DNA of 64,000 bases from Flavobacteriales bacterium (GTDB lineage Bacteria; Bacteroidota; Bacteroidia; Flavobacteriales_D; Sanyastnellaceae). Within the stretch, counting starts at the first letter, position 1; every line of letters begins with the position of its first letter. Location: NCBI GenBank assembly GCA_016722445.1, contig JADKIZ010000002.1:365320-429319 (forward strand), read 5' to 3'. A program made the position numbers and the translations under genes. Below are positions 47,569 through 55,908 of this stretch, piece after piece. A model generated the notes under the pieces. That model was not told the DNA's origin. It did not search any database and worked only from the letters and a program-made list of their open reading frames with translations.

Positions 47569-48889
47569 ATGAGTACACAAACCGCAGAAAAGGTGAATAC
47601 TTACAAAGTGAAAGACATGAGCCTCGCAGAATGGGGCCGCAAAGAGATCAAATTGGCCGAAGCAGAAATGCCAGGTTTGATGAGTCTCCGAAAGGATTAT
47701 GGTCCTTCTAAACCATTGGCAGGTGCCCGCATCGCTGGTTGTCTGCACATGACCATTCAGACTGCAGTTCTGATAGAAACCCTCGCGGAACTTGGCGCAC
47801 AGGTTTCATGGAGTTCATGCAATATCTTCTCAACTCAGGATCATGCCGCAGCAGCAATCGCAGCAGCTGGTATCCCTGTTTTTCGCCTGGAAAGGCATGA
47901 CCGCAGCAGAATTCGACTGGTGCATAGAACAAACCCTTCATGCGTTTGAAGGTGGACAACCATTGAATATGATTCTGGACGATGGCGGTGATCTCACCAA
48001 CATGGTTTTCGATAAGTTTCCTGAACTCGTTGCTGGTATCCGTGGTATCTCTGAAGAAACCACCACTGGTGTAATGAGACTCTATGAACGCGAGAAGAAT
48101 GGAACTTTGATCCTTCCTGCCATCAACATCAATGATTCAGTTACAAAAAGCAAATTCGACAACAAATACGGTTGCCGTGAATCTTTGGTAGATGCATTAC
48201 GCAGAGCAACTGACTTGATGATGGCTGGAAAAGTAGCTGTTGTCGCTGGTTTCGGTGATGTGGGTAAAGGTTCTGCGGATTCACTTCGCCATGCTGGTGT
48301 TCGTGTTATCGTGACAGAAATCGACCCAATCTGTGCACTTCAAGCTGCCATGGAAGGTTATGAAGTGAAAAAGATGGACACTGCGATCAAAGAAGCGGAT
48401 ATCATCGTTACTGCAACTGGTAACCACAATATCATCATAGATCGTCATTTCAAAGCTATGAAGCATAATGCCGTGGTGTGCAACATCGGACACTTCGACA
48501 ATGAAATCGATATGGCTTGGTTGAATACCAACTTCGGACAATCAAAAGACGTGATCAAACCTCAAGTTGATAAATACACGGTAGATGGCAAAGACATCAT
48601 CGTACTTGCTGAAGGTCGTCTTGTAAACCTCGGTTGCGCAACTGGTCACCCTTCTTTTGTGATGAGTAATTCGTTTACGAACCAAACTCTCGCACAATTG
48701 GAATTATGGACAAACCATGGCAATTACGAAAACAAGGTTTACGTCCTTCCTAAACACCTCGATGAAAAAGTGGCAAGACTTCATTTGGAAAAAATCGGTG
48801 TTGAGCTTGAAATCCTCACCGAAAGTCAAGCACAATACATCGGAGTAAGTGTTGAAGGTCCATTTAAATCCGATCAATACAGATACTGA
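47569..48889 (+). CDS. ahcY: Adenosylhomocysteinase (frameshifted)
   Basis: AhcY splits S-adenosylhomocysteine to adenosine and homocysteine and keeps methyl transfer running. The repaired protein is about 439 residues. The N-terminal part has MSLAEWGRKEIKLAEAEMPG, AGCLHMTIQTAVLIETL and the NAD-dependent family motif SSCNIFSTQDHAAAAIAA. The C-terminal part has WCIEQTLHAFEGG, the NAD site VVAGFGDVGKGSA and the end GPFKSDQYRY. An extra T in the run 47879-47883 shifts the frame between GIPVF and AWKGMTAAEF. Removing one T joins them perfectly. No other damage is visible, so an assembly error is likely. Confidence 0.95.
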
Positions 48890-48913
48890 GAAATCAGCTT
48901 TCGATAAATTGAA

Positions 48914-48943
48914 AAGGCCGCATAATCTGCGGCCTTTTTTTGT
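48914..48943 (+). terminator. Terminator after ahcY
   Basis: An 11-bp perfect stem (48914-48924 with 48930-48940, loop TAATC) is followed by a T7 run within TTTTTTTG. Confidence 0.9.
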
Positions 48944-49022
48944 CTTGAATATTCAGCGTACATGTTGAGCACCTCTGCTTTATTAAAACAATAAACTCAG
49001 TAGAAATGCAAAGTATATAACT

Positions 49023-49054
49023 AACAAAGCCTCATCCATGGACGAGGCTTTGTT
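49023..49054. repeat. Long palindromic hairpin between ahcY and the DUF5684-like gene
   Basis: AACAAAGCCTC (49023-49033) pairs with GAGGCTTTGTT (49044-49054), and the ATCCATGGAC loop is itself nearly palindromic. It may act as terminator for the minus-strand gene ending at 49079, but neither side has a clear T run. Confidence 0.45.
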
Positions 49055-49078
49055 CCTTCAGATTATGAAACCAAAAAT

Positions 49079-49504
49079 CTAAACTAATGCAGGTTTTCCT
49101 TCCTGCACGTTTTTTGAATCCTTTCCGAATACCGGGCCGTGGTATTCTTCATTATATGCAAGAGCAAGATTTAGCACATAGAAGACATTGAGCACGCAAA
49201 CGAGAACATAATCGATAATACTGTACTTACCGAAGCTCTGCGCGAGTTCAACGCAAATTCTGAAAAAGAAATAAATGTTATACCCTGGTACGAGGATATA
49301 AGCTATGTGTGAAGCTGGTCTTCCGACGATCTTCAACACCACAATAAAATTCCAGACTGGGATAAAAGCAGCATACCATGGCTGATCAGCCTTGGCAAAC
49401 AACTTTGCAGCACCAACTGCACCGATAACAACAATAAATACACCTAGGGCGAAGTAACCGGCATACTCATCGAAGAGTATGTCGTTGAGACTAATGTTTT
49501 TCAT
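49079..49504 (-). CDS. Small membrane protein, DUF5684-like
   Basis: The 141-residue protein has four membrane segments: YFALGVFIVVIGAVGAAKLF, WYAAFIPVWNFIVVLKIVG, HIAYILVPGYNIYFFFRI and YVLVCVLNVFYVLNLAL. The WYAAFIPVWN and VGRPASHIAYILVPGYN pattern resembles the DUF5684-type domain found alone or in front of signal peptidase I in Bacteroidota. No signal peptidase catalytic residues are present. The function is unknown. The tail (about 20 residues) is polar. Confidence 0.75.
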   Translation of the reverse strand: MKNISLNDILFDEYAGYFALGVFIVVIGAVGAAKLFAKADQPWYAAFIPVWNFIVVLKIVGRPASHIAYILVPGYNIYFFFRICVELAQSFGKYSIIDYVLVCVLNVFYVLNLALAYNEEYHGPVFGKDSKNVQEGKPALV

Positions 49505-49690
49505 GAGAATGAAGTTTTTGGTTTCTAACGCGTTACTTTTTGCAATCCATGAATAAGACGAAATAGATTTTTCAAGGTTGCCTTGAATTTTCTATCTGAA
49601 CCACGATTTTTCATGAAATAGTGCTTTTTTAAAGAGAAAAACCTCAAAACAGGCAAAATCCAGAAATTAACATGACCACAATTAGCTGCA

Positions 49691-50194
49691 TCACTCCGTT
49701 TTAACATATGGGCCTACCTCAATGGTATTGCTCTCATTCATGCCACGGTCTACAATCTTTACCGTGAATTTGATGGTGTCGTAATCGCTGAGAAGATACC
49801 AGTCATTCATGGCGATTTTGATTTCACCCTCCTGTGTTTGATTTTGACCTGTCGGTTTAGCCCATGGAATGCGATAATAGAATGGATTGTCATTGTCTGT
49901 AGGGCCACCATCGCAAGGATCTATTTCAATCAATGTCCATTCTCCATCCTGCATCTCATAGTACTCGGCATAAAGATTATACTTCCTCAAGCATTCACTA
50001 AAAACCCCCGAAGTGTCACCTTCTTCCAAACCAAAGTCGCCATTCCCATCCGTAAAATCAAGATACAGCACGGCGCTGTCCGGAGCAATTTCAAAACGAT
50101 GTGATACCAAATTGGGCACATCAGGTAATGACTCCCTTTTCAGACAACCCGAAAGTAATAAGATCAATATGACTGAAATGTAAATACTTCTCAT
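49691..50194 (-). CDS. Lipoprotein of unknown function
   Basis: Starting at ATG 50194 gives a 167-residue protein with a lipobox in MRSIYISVILILLLSGC, so it should be a lipid-anchored envelope protein. The mature part contains YLDFTDGNGDFGLEEGDTSG and later TIKFTVKIVDRGMNESN, an immunoglobulin-like strand pattern with no catalytic signature. I do not recognise a named family, although similar single-domain lipoproteins occur in Bacteroidota. A TAATTTCG box lies 6 nt upstream of the ATG and supports this start over the longer frame to 50263. Confidence 0.7.
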   Translation of the reverse strand: MRSIYISVILILLLSGCLKRESLPDVPNLVSHRFEIAPDSAVLYLDFTDGNGDFGLEEGDTSGVFSECLRKYNLYAEYYEMQDGEWTLIEIDPCDGGPTDNDNPFYYRIPWAKPTGQNQTQEGEIKIAMNDWYLLSDYDTIKFTVKIVDRGMNESNTIEVGPYVKTE

Positions 50195-50200
50195 CAGCTT

Positions 50201-50208
50201 CGAAATTA
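50201..50208 (-). promoter_or_regulatory. -7-like box adjoining the lipoprotein start
   Basis: Minus-strand TAATTTCG ends 6 nt before ATG 50194. Confidence 0.4.
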
Positions 50209-50239
50209 CATCATTAATTTGTCCTCTGCAACCTTGGAT

Positions 50240-51223
50240 ATGTCCGCTCATTCTTTCTTTCAAAAAATACTGACCACCGGAGATTCAAACCTCCAGTCGC
50301 ATTGCCTTGAAATTTTTTCTGAGCAGTACCAGCACAATTCATTATATCAGAACTACTGTCAGGCACTGAAAATTGCACCAACTCAAGTCAAAAATCTCTC
50401 AAATATTCCATTTTTACCCATTGAATTTTTTAAAACACAGGAAATTCAAACGGGGCAATTTGAACCTGAGATCATTTTTACAAGCAGTGGAACCACTGGC
50501 TTGTCTACCTCTAGACACTATGTAAAATCACTGGCTCAATACGAATCATCGTTTTTGAAATCCTTTGAATTGATGTACGGAAATCCATCCGATTGGGTCG
50601 TCCTGGGACTCCTTCCTTCCTATCTCGAACGAAAAGGTTCTTCACTCATTTATATGGTCGAAAAACTGATCGCTCTTTCTCAACATCAAGACTCCGGATT
50701 CTTTCTTTATGACCATGAACAATTGAAGAAAGTTCTTGTCCGGAATGAGGAAAGTGGGCAAAAATGCCTGCTTATTGGGGTCACATTCGCATTACTTGAT
50801 TTTGCAGAAAAAACAGATCTACCACTCAAACATACCATCATCATGGAAACCGGCGGGATGAAAGGTCGCGGGGAGGAATTGACGCGTGATGAAGTATCTC
50901 AAATTCTCAAAAAAGCTTTCCATGTCTCTTCGGTACACAGTGAATACGGTATGACTGAACTACTGTCACAAGCCTACTCTACCGAAAACGGGCTATTCAA
51001 ATGCCCTCCTTGGATGAAAGTTCTGGTTCGTGACACGTCTGACCCATTGAATGTCACTGAAACCGGAAGCGGTGCCTTGAATATTATCGATCTGGCCAAC
51101 ACAGACTCGATCGCATTTATCGCAACTCAGGATCTTGGGGTAGTCTATCCGGATGGTAGTTTTGAAGTCAGAGGAAGAATAGACCACAGTGATATTCGCG
51201 GATGTAATTTACTGATTTCGTGA
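50240..51223 (+). CDS. LuxE-like acyl-protein synthetase
   Basis: From ATG 50240 the protein has 327 residues. It is related to LuxE, the ATP-dependent acyl-protein synthetase of bacterial bioluminescence, and to other acyl-adenylate enzymes. Visible motifs are LSNIPFLPIEFFKTQ, the ATP-binding loop IIFTSSGTTGLSTSRH, METGGMKGRGEELTRDE, SVHSEYGMTELLSQAYS and the C-terminal DLGVVYPDGSFEVRGRID. No lux reductase or luciferase genes are near, so it is not a bioluminescence gene. It probably activates a fatty acid or similar acid in another pathway, such as surface polysaccharide or lipid synthesis. It is divergent from the lipoprotein gene. Confidence 0.88.
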   Translation: MSAHSFFQKILTTGDSNLQSHCLEIFSEQYQHNSLYQNYCQALKIAPTQVKNLSNIPFLPIEFFKTQEIQTGQFEPEIIFTSSGTTGLSTSRHYVKSLAQYESSFLKSFELMYGNPSDWVVLGLLPSYLERKGSSLIYMVEKLIALSQHQDSGFFLYDHEQLKKVLVRNEESGQKCLLIGVTFALLDFAEKTDLPLKHTIIMETGGMKGRGEELTRDEVSQILKKAFHVSSVHSEYGMTELLSQAYSTENGLFKCPPWMKVLVRDTSDPLNVTETGSGALNIIDLANTDSIAFIATQDLGVVYPDGSFEVRGRIDHSDIRGCNLLIS

Positions 51224-51277
51224 CACTTACCGACACATTGTGTCTATCCTGGGTTTTATCAGAAAAAAAACGACCAA

Positions 51278-51379
51278 TCAGAAGCAACTTTCGTCCCAGT
51301 CGTCAGTCTTATTATCTGACCACCTAAAAGTATTGGTCATTTGCCGCTCTCTTCGGTGCGGTTTTGGCCAAGATTTCAT
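51278..51379 (-). CDS. Candidate 33-residue small protein, downstream of tyrS
   Basis: A minus-strand open frame too short for usual gene calling encodes 33 residues. It begins MKSWPKPHRRERQ and ends KTDDWDESCF. The N-terminal half is basic (seven Lys, Arg or His in the first 13) and the C-terminal half is acidic, with three Trp and one Cys overall. The ATG at 51379 follows AGGAAATC, the same context as the gldJ start in this window. An in-frame TAG lies just upstream. A run of eight T residues follows the stop, and ATTGGTC and GACCAAT flank most of the frame and could pair. It lies between the tyrS terminator hairpin and the luxE-like gene. Function unknown; it could also be a structured RNA or chance. 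Confidence 0.45.
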   Translation of the reverse strand: MKSWPKPHRRERQMTNTFRWSDNKTDDWDESCF

Positions 51380-51391
51380 GATTTCCTAAAC

Positions 51392-51423
51392 AAATAAACC
51401 GGGCTTACCCGGTTTATTTTTTT
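51392..51423. terminator. Terminator between tyrS and the luxE-like gene
   Basis: A perfect 12-bp stem (51392-51403 with 51408-51419, loop CTTA) is followed by T residues on the plus strand. It can terminate both convergent genes, and it separates tyrS from the candidate small gene. Confidence 0.85.
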
Positions 51424-51434
51424 CATAGATTTCT

Positions 51435-52718
51435 TTATTCCACTCTCAGGAGGAAATAGTTCTTTTTACCTCGCTGCAGCAAAATGACATTGCCATTCAG
51501 CACATCATCTGTATTCACCATCCTACCTGCTTCAACTTTCAACTTATTCAAACTGATACTGCCTTCTTGAAGAGCACGACGGGCTTCACCATTCGAAGCT
51601 AAAAAGCCTGATTTCACCAGAACATCAGCAACCTGCGCTCCAGATTCAATATCTGATCTGGAAATAATTCCCTGCGGCACTCCGTCGAAAATTTCCATCA
51701 AGGTATTTCCCTGAAGTGATTTCAAATCTTCATCCGTCGACTTTCCAAACAATATATTGGAAGCGGTCAAAGCAGCTTCATAATCTTGTTCACTATGAAC
51801 CCTGATGGTGATTTCTTTGGCGAGCTCCTTCTGCAGAATTCGCCTTCCCGGATCCACGGCATGTTCGGCTTCGAGTGCCTCGATCTCTTCTCGGTTTTTC
51901 AATGAAAATATCCTGATATAATTCGCCACATCAGCATCACTGGCATTGAGCCAGAATTGATAAAACTTATAAGGAGAAGTTCTTTCAGCATCGAGCCAAA
52001 CATTCCCTCCTTCTGATTTGCCGAACTTCGTTCCGTCTGCCTTTTTAATCAATGGTGTCGTCAAAGCATAAGCTTGTCCGCCTTCCATCCTTCTGATCAG
52101 TTCAGTTCCTGTCACAATGTTTCCCCACTGGTCGCTTCCTCCCATCTGGAGCATAATTCCTTTGTGCTTCCACAAATGGTAAAAGTCATATCCCTGCACC
52201 AGCTGATAGCTAAATTCAGTGAATGACATACCATTCTCCAAACGATTCTTCACCGAATCTTTGGCCATCATATAATTCACACTGATATGCTTGCCGACAT
52301 CTCTGATGAAATTCAGAAATGAAAAATTCTTAAACCAATCGTAGTTGTTGACGATCTCCGCTGAGTTCTTCCCGCAATTGAAATCGAGAAATTTTTCCAA
52401 CTGCTTTTGCTGGCAATCTTGATTGTATCGCAATTCATCTTCTGAAAGCAAATTCCTTTCTTGTGATTTTCCACTGGGATCACCCACCATACCCGTTGCT
52501 CCTCCAACTAATGCGATTGGTTTATGGCCACAACGCTGAAAATGGAGCAATGTCATCACCTGCACGAGATTACCAACTCCAAGTGAACTGGCTGTCGGGT
52601 CAAATCCGATATATCCCAATGACATACCCTTCATCAATTCTTCTTCTGTGCCGGGCATCACATCGTGAAGCATTCCGCGCCATTTCAATTCTTCAATATA
52701 ATTCTTTACGCCATTCAT
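51435..52718 (-). CDS. tyrS: Tyrosyl-tRNA synthetase
   Basis: The class I synthetase charges tRNA-Tyr; from ATG 52718 it has 427 residues. It has GYIGFDPTASSLGVGNL with the HIGH-type HVGN variant reading LGVG, the tyrosine-binding YQLVQGYDF and GGSDQWGNI, the KFGKS motif as DGTKFGKSEGGN, and a C-terminal S4 RNA-binding domain (EARRALQEGSISLNKLKV). The start at 52718 is supported by a TATTTTTG box 5 nt upstream; the longer frame begins upstream of that box. The terminator hairpin follows the stop. Confidence 0.97.
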   Translation of the reverse strand: MNGVKNYIEELKWRGMLHDVMPGTEEELMKGMSLGYIGFDPTASSLGVGNLVQVMTLLHFQRCGHKPIALVGGATGMVGDPSGKSQERNLLSEDELRYNQDCQQKQLEKFLDFNCGKNSAEIVNNYDWFKNFSFLNFIRDVGKHISVNYMMAKDSVKNRLENGMSFTEFSYQLVQGYDFYHLWKHKGIMLQMGGSDQWGNIVTGTELIRRMEGGQAYALTTPLIKKADGTKFGKSEGGNVWLDAERTSPYKFYQFWLNASDADVANYIRIFSLKNREEIEALEAEHAVDPGRRILQKELAKEITIRVHSEQDYEAALTASNILFGKSTDEDLKSLQGNTLMEIFDGVPQGIISRSDIESGAQVADVLVKSGFLASNGEARRALQEGSISLNKLKVEAGRMVNTDDVLNGNVILLQRGKKNYFLLRVE

Positions 52719-52723
52719 GTTTG

Positions 52724-52731
52724 CAAAAATA
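52724..52731 (-). promoter_or_regulatory. -7 box adjoining the tyrS start
   Basis: Minus-strand TATTTTTG is an exact TAnnTTTG match and ends 5 nt before ATG 52718. Confidence 0.5.
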
Positions 52732-52776
52732 GATGTGGTTAGACCATTCAACGTTTATACACGCGCAATTGAGGCA

Positions 52777-54051
52777 TCATAGTGCGCTCACAACCTCTTC
52801 CAATTTAATTCCACGAGAACCTTTGATCAGAATAATATGATCAGAAATTTCCTTCGTTTGGAGGTATGCTAAAGCATCGGTATTTTTATCGAAGGCCGGA
52901 TAGTCAGGATTGATCCCTTTAAATATTGGCCCTACGGTAATCCCATTCAACCCCAATTCTTTTGCAACATTCAAAATATGTTGATGCTCCACAGGTCCAC
53001 TTTGTCCAAGTTCAAGCATGTCACCTATGACAAAATATTTTTTCGGATTCGCTTGTTTTGAAAGTGCAATCAACGCATACTCCAGACTTGATGGATTCGC
53101 ATTATAGGCATCCATGATCAAAACATTCCTGCCAGTCTCTCTCAACTGAGATCTGTTATTATCCGGCTGGTAGGAACAGATGGCCTGATGAATTTCATCT
53201 TCAGCTATACCAAAATAGCGTCCCACGGCAATAGCCGAAGCAATATTGTATAAGTTATATGCACCAGCAAGGTGAGTCCTATAATCTTGACTTTTCCCTT
53301 GAAAAAGGCTTCGATAGGTCACTGTCGGACTCTCTGATATACATTCAATCGAAATCCCTCCGTTTTGGTAGCCATATGGTATTCGATCCATACCATGAGA
53401 TGCTCTTTCGAGTTTATCCAATTCCACATTCGCAAAAACTTTTCCGCCCCTTTCGTTGATGTAATCATACAATTCCTTTTTACCCAAAAAGACACCCTCC
53501 TCGCCACCAAATCCCTCGAGATGTGCTTTACCGATATTCGTAATGAGTCCAAAATCCGGTTTTGCATATTGACAATAACCAGAAATTTCATGGCGATGAT
53601 TAGCACCCATCTCAATAATGGCGAATTCACAGTCTTTGGGAATGGATAATAAAGTGAGCGGAACACCGATGTGATTGTTGAGGTTTCCTTTGGTAGCAGA
53701 TACCCGAAATTTTCGGGAAACAACATCTCGAATAAGTTCTTTCGTGGTGGTTTTACCGTTACTACCAGTGATCGCTAGAAATGGAATCTTGATGGTATCT
53801 CGGTACATCCCTGACAAATTTTGCAATGCTTGGAGTACATCATCAACACGAATGATTCGATCATCAGAAGCGTGTATCTCTTCATCAACCACTGACATCA
53901 CGGCACCTTGCTCCAATGCCTGTGAGGCAAATTCATTTCCATTAAATCGCTCGCCCTTTAAAGCGAAAAAAATGCTCCCTGAAGCAATGTTTCTGGTGTC
54001 CGTAGATATTGCCCCAGACTTCATGAATTGTTCGAAAATGCGATCCATCAT
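52777..54051 (-). CDS. murF: UDP-N-acetylmuramoyl-tripeptide--D-alanyl-D-alanine ligase
   Basis: MurF completes the UDP-MurNAc-pentapeptide by adding D-Ala-D-Ala. The 424-residue protein has the N-terminal substrate domain (ISTDTRNIASGSIFFALKGERFNG), the ATP site AITGSNGKTTTKE, EMGANHRHEI, ITNIGKAHLEGFG, and the C-terminal MDAYNANPSS and VIGDMLELG. It lies outside the dcw cluster and next to gldJ, an arrangement I recall from flavobacteria. A TAATTTTG box lies 4 nt before its ATG and inside the tail of the gldJ terminator, so it has its own promoter and should not depend on gldJ transcription. Confidence 0.96.
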   Translation of the reverse strand: MMDRIFEQFMKSGAISTDTRNIASGSIFFALKGERFNGNEFASQALEQGAVMSVVDEEIHASDDRIIRVDDVLQALQNLSGMYRDTIKIPFLAITGSNGKTTTKELIRDVVSRKFRVSATKGNLNNHIGVPLTLLSIPKDCEFAIIEMGANHRHEISGYCQYAKPDFGLITNIGKAHLEGFGGEEGVFLGKKELYDYINERGGKVFANVELDKLERASHGMDRIPYGYQNGGISIECISESPTVTYRSLFQGKSQDYRTHLAGAYNLYNIASAIAVGRYFGIAEDEIHQAICSYQPDNNRSQLRETGRNVLIMDAYNANPSSLEYALIALSKQANPKKYFVIGDMLELGQSGPVEHQHILNVAKELGLNGITVGPIFKGINPDYPAFDKNTDALAYLQTKEISDHIILIKGSRGIKLEEVVSAL

Positions 54052-54055
54052 GCAC

Positions 54056-54063
54056 CAAAATTA
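54056..54063 (-). promoter_or_regulatory. -7 box adjoining the murF start
   Basis: Minus-strand TAATTTTG is an exact TAnnTTTG match, 4 nt before the ATG at 54051, overlapping the T-rich tail of the gldJ terminator. Confidence 0.5.
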
Positions 54064-54092
54064 AAAGCCCCGAACAGCGATGTCCGGGGCCT
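54063..54092 (-). terminator. Terminator of gldJ
   Basis: GCCCCG (54067-54072) pairs with CGGGGC (54085-54090), extended by flanking A/T pairs. On the minus strand the stem is followed by TTTTAATTTT. Confidence 0.7.
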
Positions 54093-54118
54093 TTTTGTTA
54101 TCTATAAACAATTTTGTT

Positions 54119-55867
54119 TTATTCTTTACCACCGATACCAGTCGGACTTCCCAAACGATCCATTGCACAACGGAAACCGAGGGTTGACTTAGAACGACGT
54201 TCGTCGAGGAATCTGCGTGTTCCAGGAATGGTGTAGTATGCACGATCGCGCCAATTGCCGCCTTTGTAAACACGAGCACGGTCGTTGACAAGAGTGGTTA
54301 CACCCCATTCGTACATTCTGTTTTTGTCTTGTTCCTTATCTGCTTCATAGTAGTAGATGGAACTATTGAAATCACCATCGACGTAGTCGATGTAGTCAGA
54401 TTTGCGATAGTTACGACGGTCGATGTTTTCTTCGACAGTTACATTACGTGTGCGCAACTCACCTGGTGCATTCTGGATATAATCAGAAACTCCATCGCGC
54501 AAATCAGGGGCGATTGGTGAATCAGAATCAGTGATCAAATCCAAACATTCCTGCATCATATCTTGAGCTTCGTCCTCTTTTCTTTCCTTTTGTTTTTCTG
54601 TTGCAGCTGCCACTTTAGCGTTGCACTGCTCAAGCAAAGTCAAATCACCAGCGGTGAGTTTTGCACCAGCTTGTTCCTGATATTTCTGAAGGAAGTAAAT
54701 AACACCCTCCACATCATAGATATTCTTGTCGTATTTATCAGCTACAGAACCATCGCTGTTGAGCACTTTGGTTTTGTAAACGTTACCTCGGTAAGGTCTG
54801 AACTCGCTTTTGTCTTCAGGAGAAAGTGGACGATATACATCCATTACCCATTCTGATACATTACCAGACATGTTGTAGAGTCCGTAGTCATTTGGAGGAT
54901 ATGCATACACCGGAGCGGTGATATCAGCATTGTCATTCAAATAACCAGCAACACCCATATAGTCACCAGATCCACGAACAAAGTTCGCACGAATTGTTCC
55001 GAAGAAACGTCCGCCATTGTCATCGTTACGCACATAGTGACCATTCCATGGATACGTTCTGCGATCTGTGATCAATTCCTGGAATGAATTACCAATGAGG
55101 CCAAGAGCCGCATATTCCCATTCAGCTTCGGTAGGCAGGCGGTATCTTGGAAGAAGAATACCATCGGCCATTGTCACATTTCGTGACCCAGTACCTTTTG
55201 GATTGTAGTCCTTCAAACCACCGGCAGAAGCATCTCCCTGATATTGACCAGCGAGATAGGTATCTGTGGTAAAGTGCTCTTCGTCAGCCTGACCAGTTGG
55301 ATTGTAGTTCATCAAACCTTCGCGGATGAGGATAACCTCATTCACGCGGTCGGTGCGCCATACGCAGTAATCACTGGCCTGAAGCCATGATACGCCTACA
55401 ACTGGATAATCCCTGAATGCCGGGTGGCGCAGGTAGTAGTCAACCATAGGTTCGTTGTACTCCGTAACTTCTCTCCAGATATTGGTATCTGGCAATGCAC
55501 GGTTGATGATTTCAGGATAGGTATCGCTGTACACCAGTCTCAACCAGTGCAAGTAATCCAACCAATACTGGTTGGTTACCTCTGTCTCATCCATGTAGAA
55601 TGAAGACACCGTAACCCTGCGCGGGATATTATCCCATGTAAAATTCAGGTCGTCTTCGACACGGCCCATGGTGAAGGTACCACCCTCAACCAATACCAAG
55701 CCCGGACCTGTTTCTTGTTCCACGTACTCCTGACGTTCAAATCCACCGTTTTCTTCTTCATTGTAAGACCAACCTGTGGCACCTGAGCGCTCCTTATCGC
55801 AAGACGTGAAAATGGTCATGGCCGCTACCGCGACCAGACCAGAAAAGATTTTTGAAACGTAATTCAT
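54119..55867 (-). CDS. gldJ: Gliding motility / type IX secretion lipoprotein GldJ
   Basis: GldJ is a lipoprotein of the gliding and T9SS machinery of Bacteroidota, with a formylglycine-generating-enzyme-like fold and no catalytic role. The 582-residue protein has a lipobox (AAMTIFTSC), the conserved start of the fold (GGTFTMGRVEDD, SFYMDETEVTNQYW), VVGVSWLQASDYC, LPTEAEWEYAAL and YNMSGNVSEWVMDV. It ends with YKGGNWRDRAYYTIPGTRRF and FRCAMDRLG. A charged segment of about 90 residues (about 395-480) divides the fold, as in other GldJ proteins. The start follows AGGAAATC. The porU/porV genes and a PorP-like gene lie just upstream. I prefer GldJ over GldK because of these motifs and the murF neighbour. 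Confidence 0.93.
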   Translation of the reverse strand: MNYVSKIFSGLVAVAAMTIFTSCDKERSGATGWSYNEEENGGFERQEYVEQETGPGLVLVEGGTFTMGRVEDDLNFTWDNIPRRVTVSSFYMDETEVTNQYWLDYLHWLRLVYSDTYPEIINRALPDTNIWREVTEYNEPMVDYYLRHPAFRDYPVVGVSWLQASDYCVWRTDRVNEVILIREGLMNYNPTGQADEEHFTTDTYLAGQYQGDASAGGLKDYNPKGTGSRNVTMADGILLPRYRLPTEAEWEYAALGLIGNSFQELITDRRTYPWNGHYVRNDDNGGRFFGTIRANFVRGSGDYMGVAGYLNDNADITAPVYAYPPNDYGLYNMSGNVSEWVMDVYRPLSPEDKSEFRPYRGNVYKTKVLNSDGSVADKYDKNIYDVEGVIYFLQKYQEQAGAKLTAGDLTLLEQCNAKVAAATEKQKERKEDEAQDMMQECLDLITDSDSPIAPDLRDGVSDYIQNAPGELRTRNVTVEENIDRRNYRKSDYIDYVDGDFNSSIYYYEADKEQDKNRMYEWGVTTLVNDRARVYKGGNWRDRAYYTIPGTRRFLDERRSKSTLGFRCAMDRLGSPTGIGGKE

Positions 55868-55908
55868 GATTTCCTGTTGATTTATCGTCCTAAAAATTTT
55901 CTGCTAAA

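Noticed and set aside
49023..49054. Insertion-sequence end or attachment site
   Set aside because: The inverted repeat is isolated, with no transposase or target duplication; it looks like a hairpin between genes.
50240..51223. Bioluminescence (lux) gene set
   Set aside because: Only a LuxE-like enzyme is present; no luciferase, reductase or thioesterase gene is nearby.
52718..52751. Upstream start of tyrS at 52751
   Set aside because: The exact TATTTTTG box at 52724-52731 lies inside that extension, and the family start matches ATG 52718.
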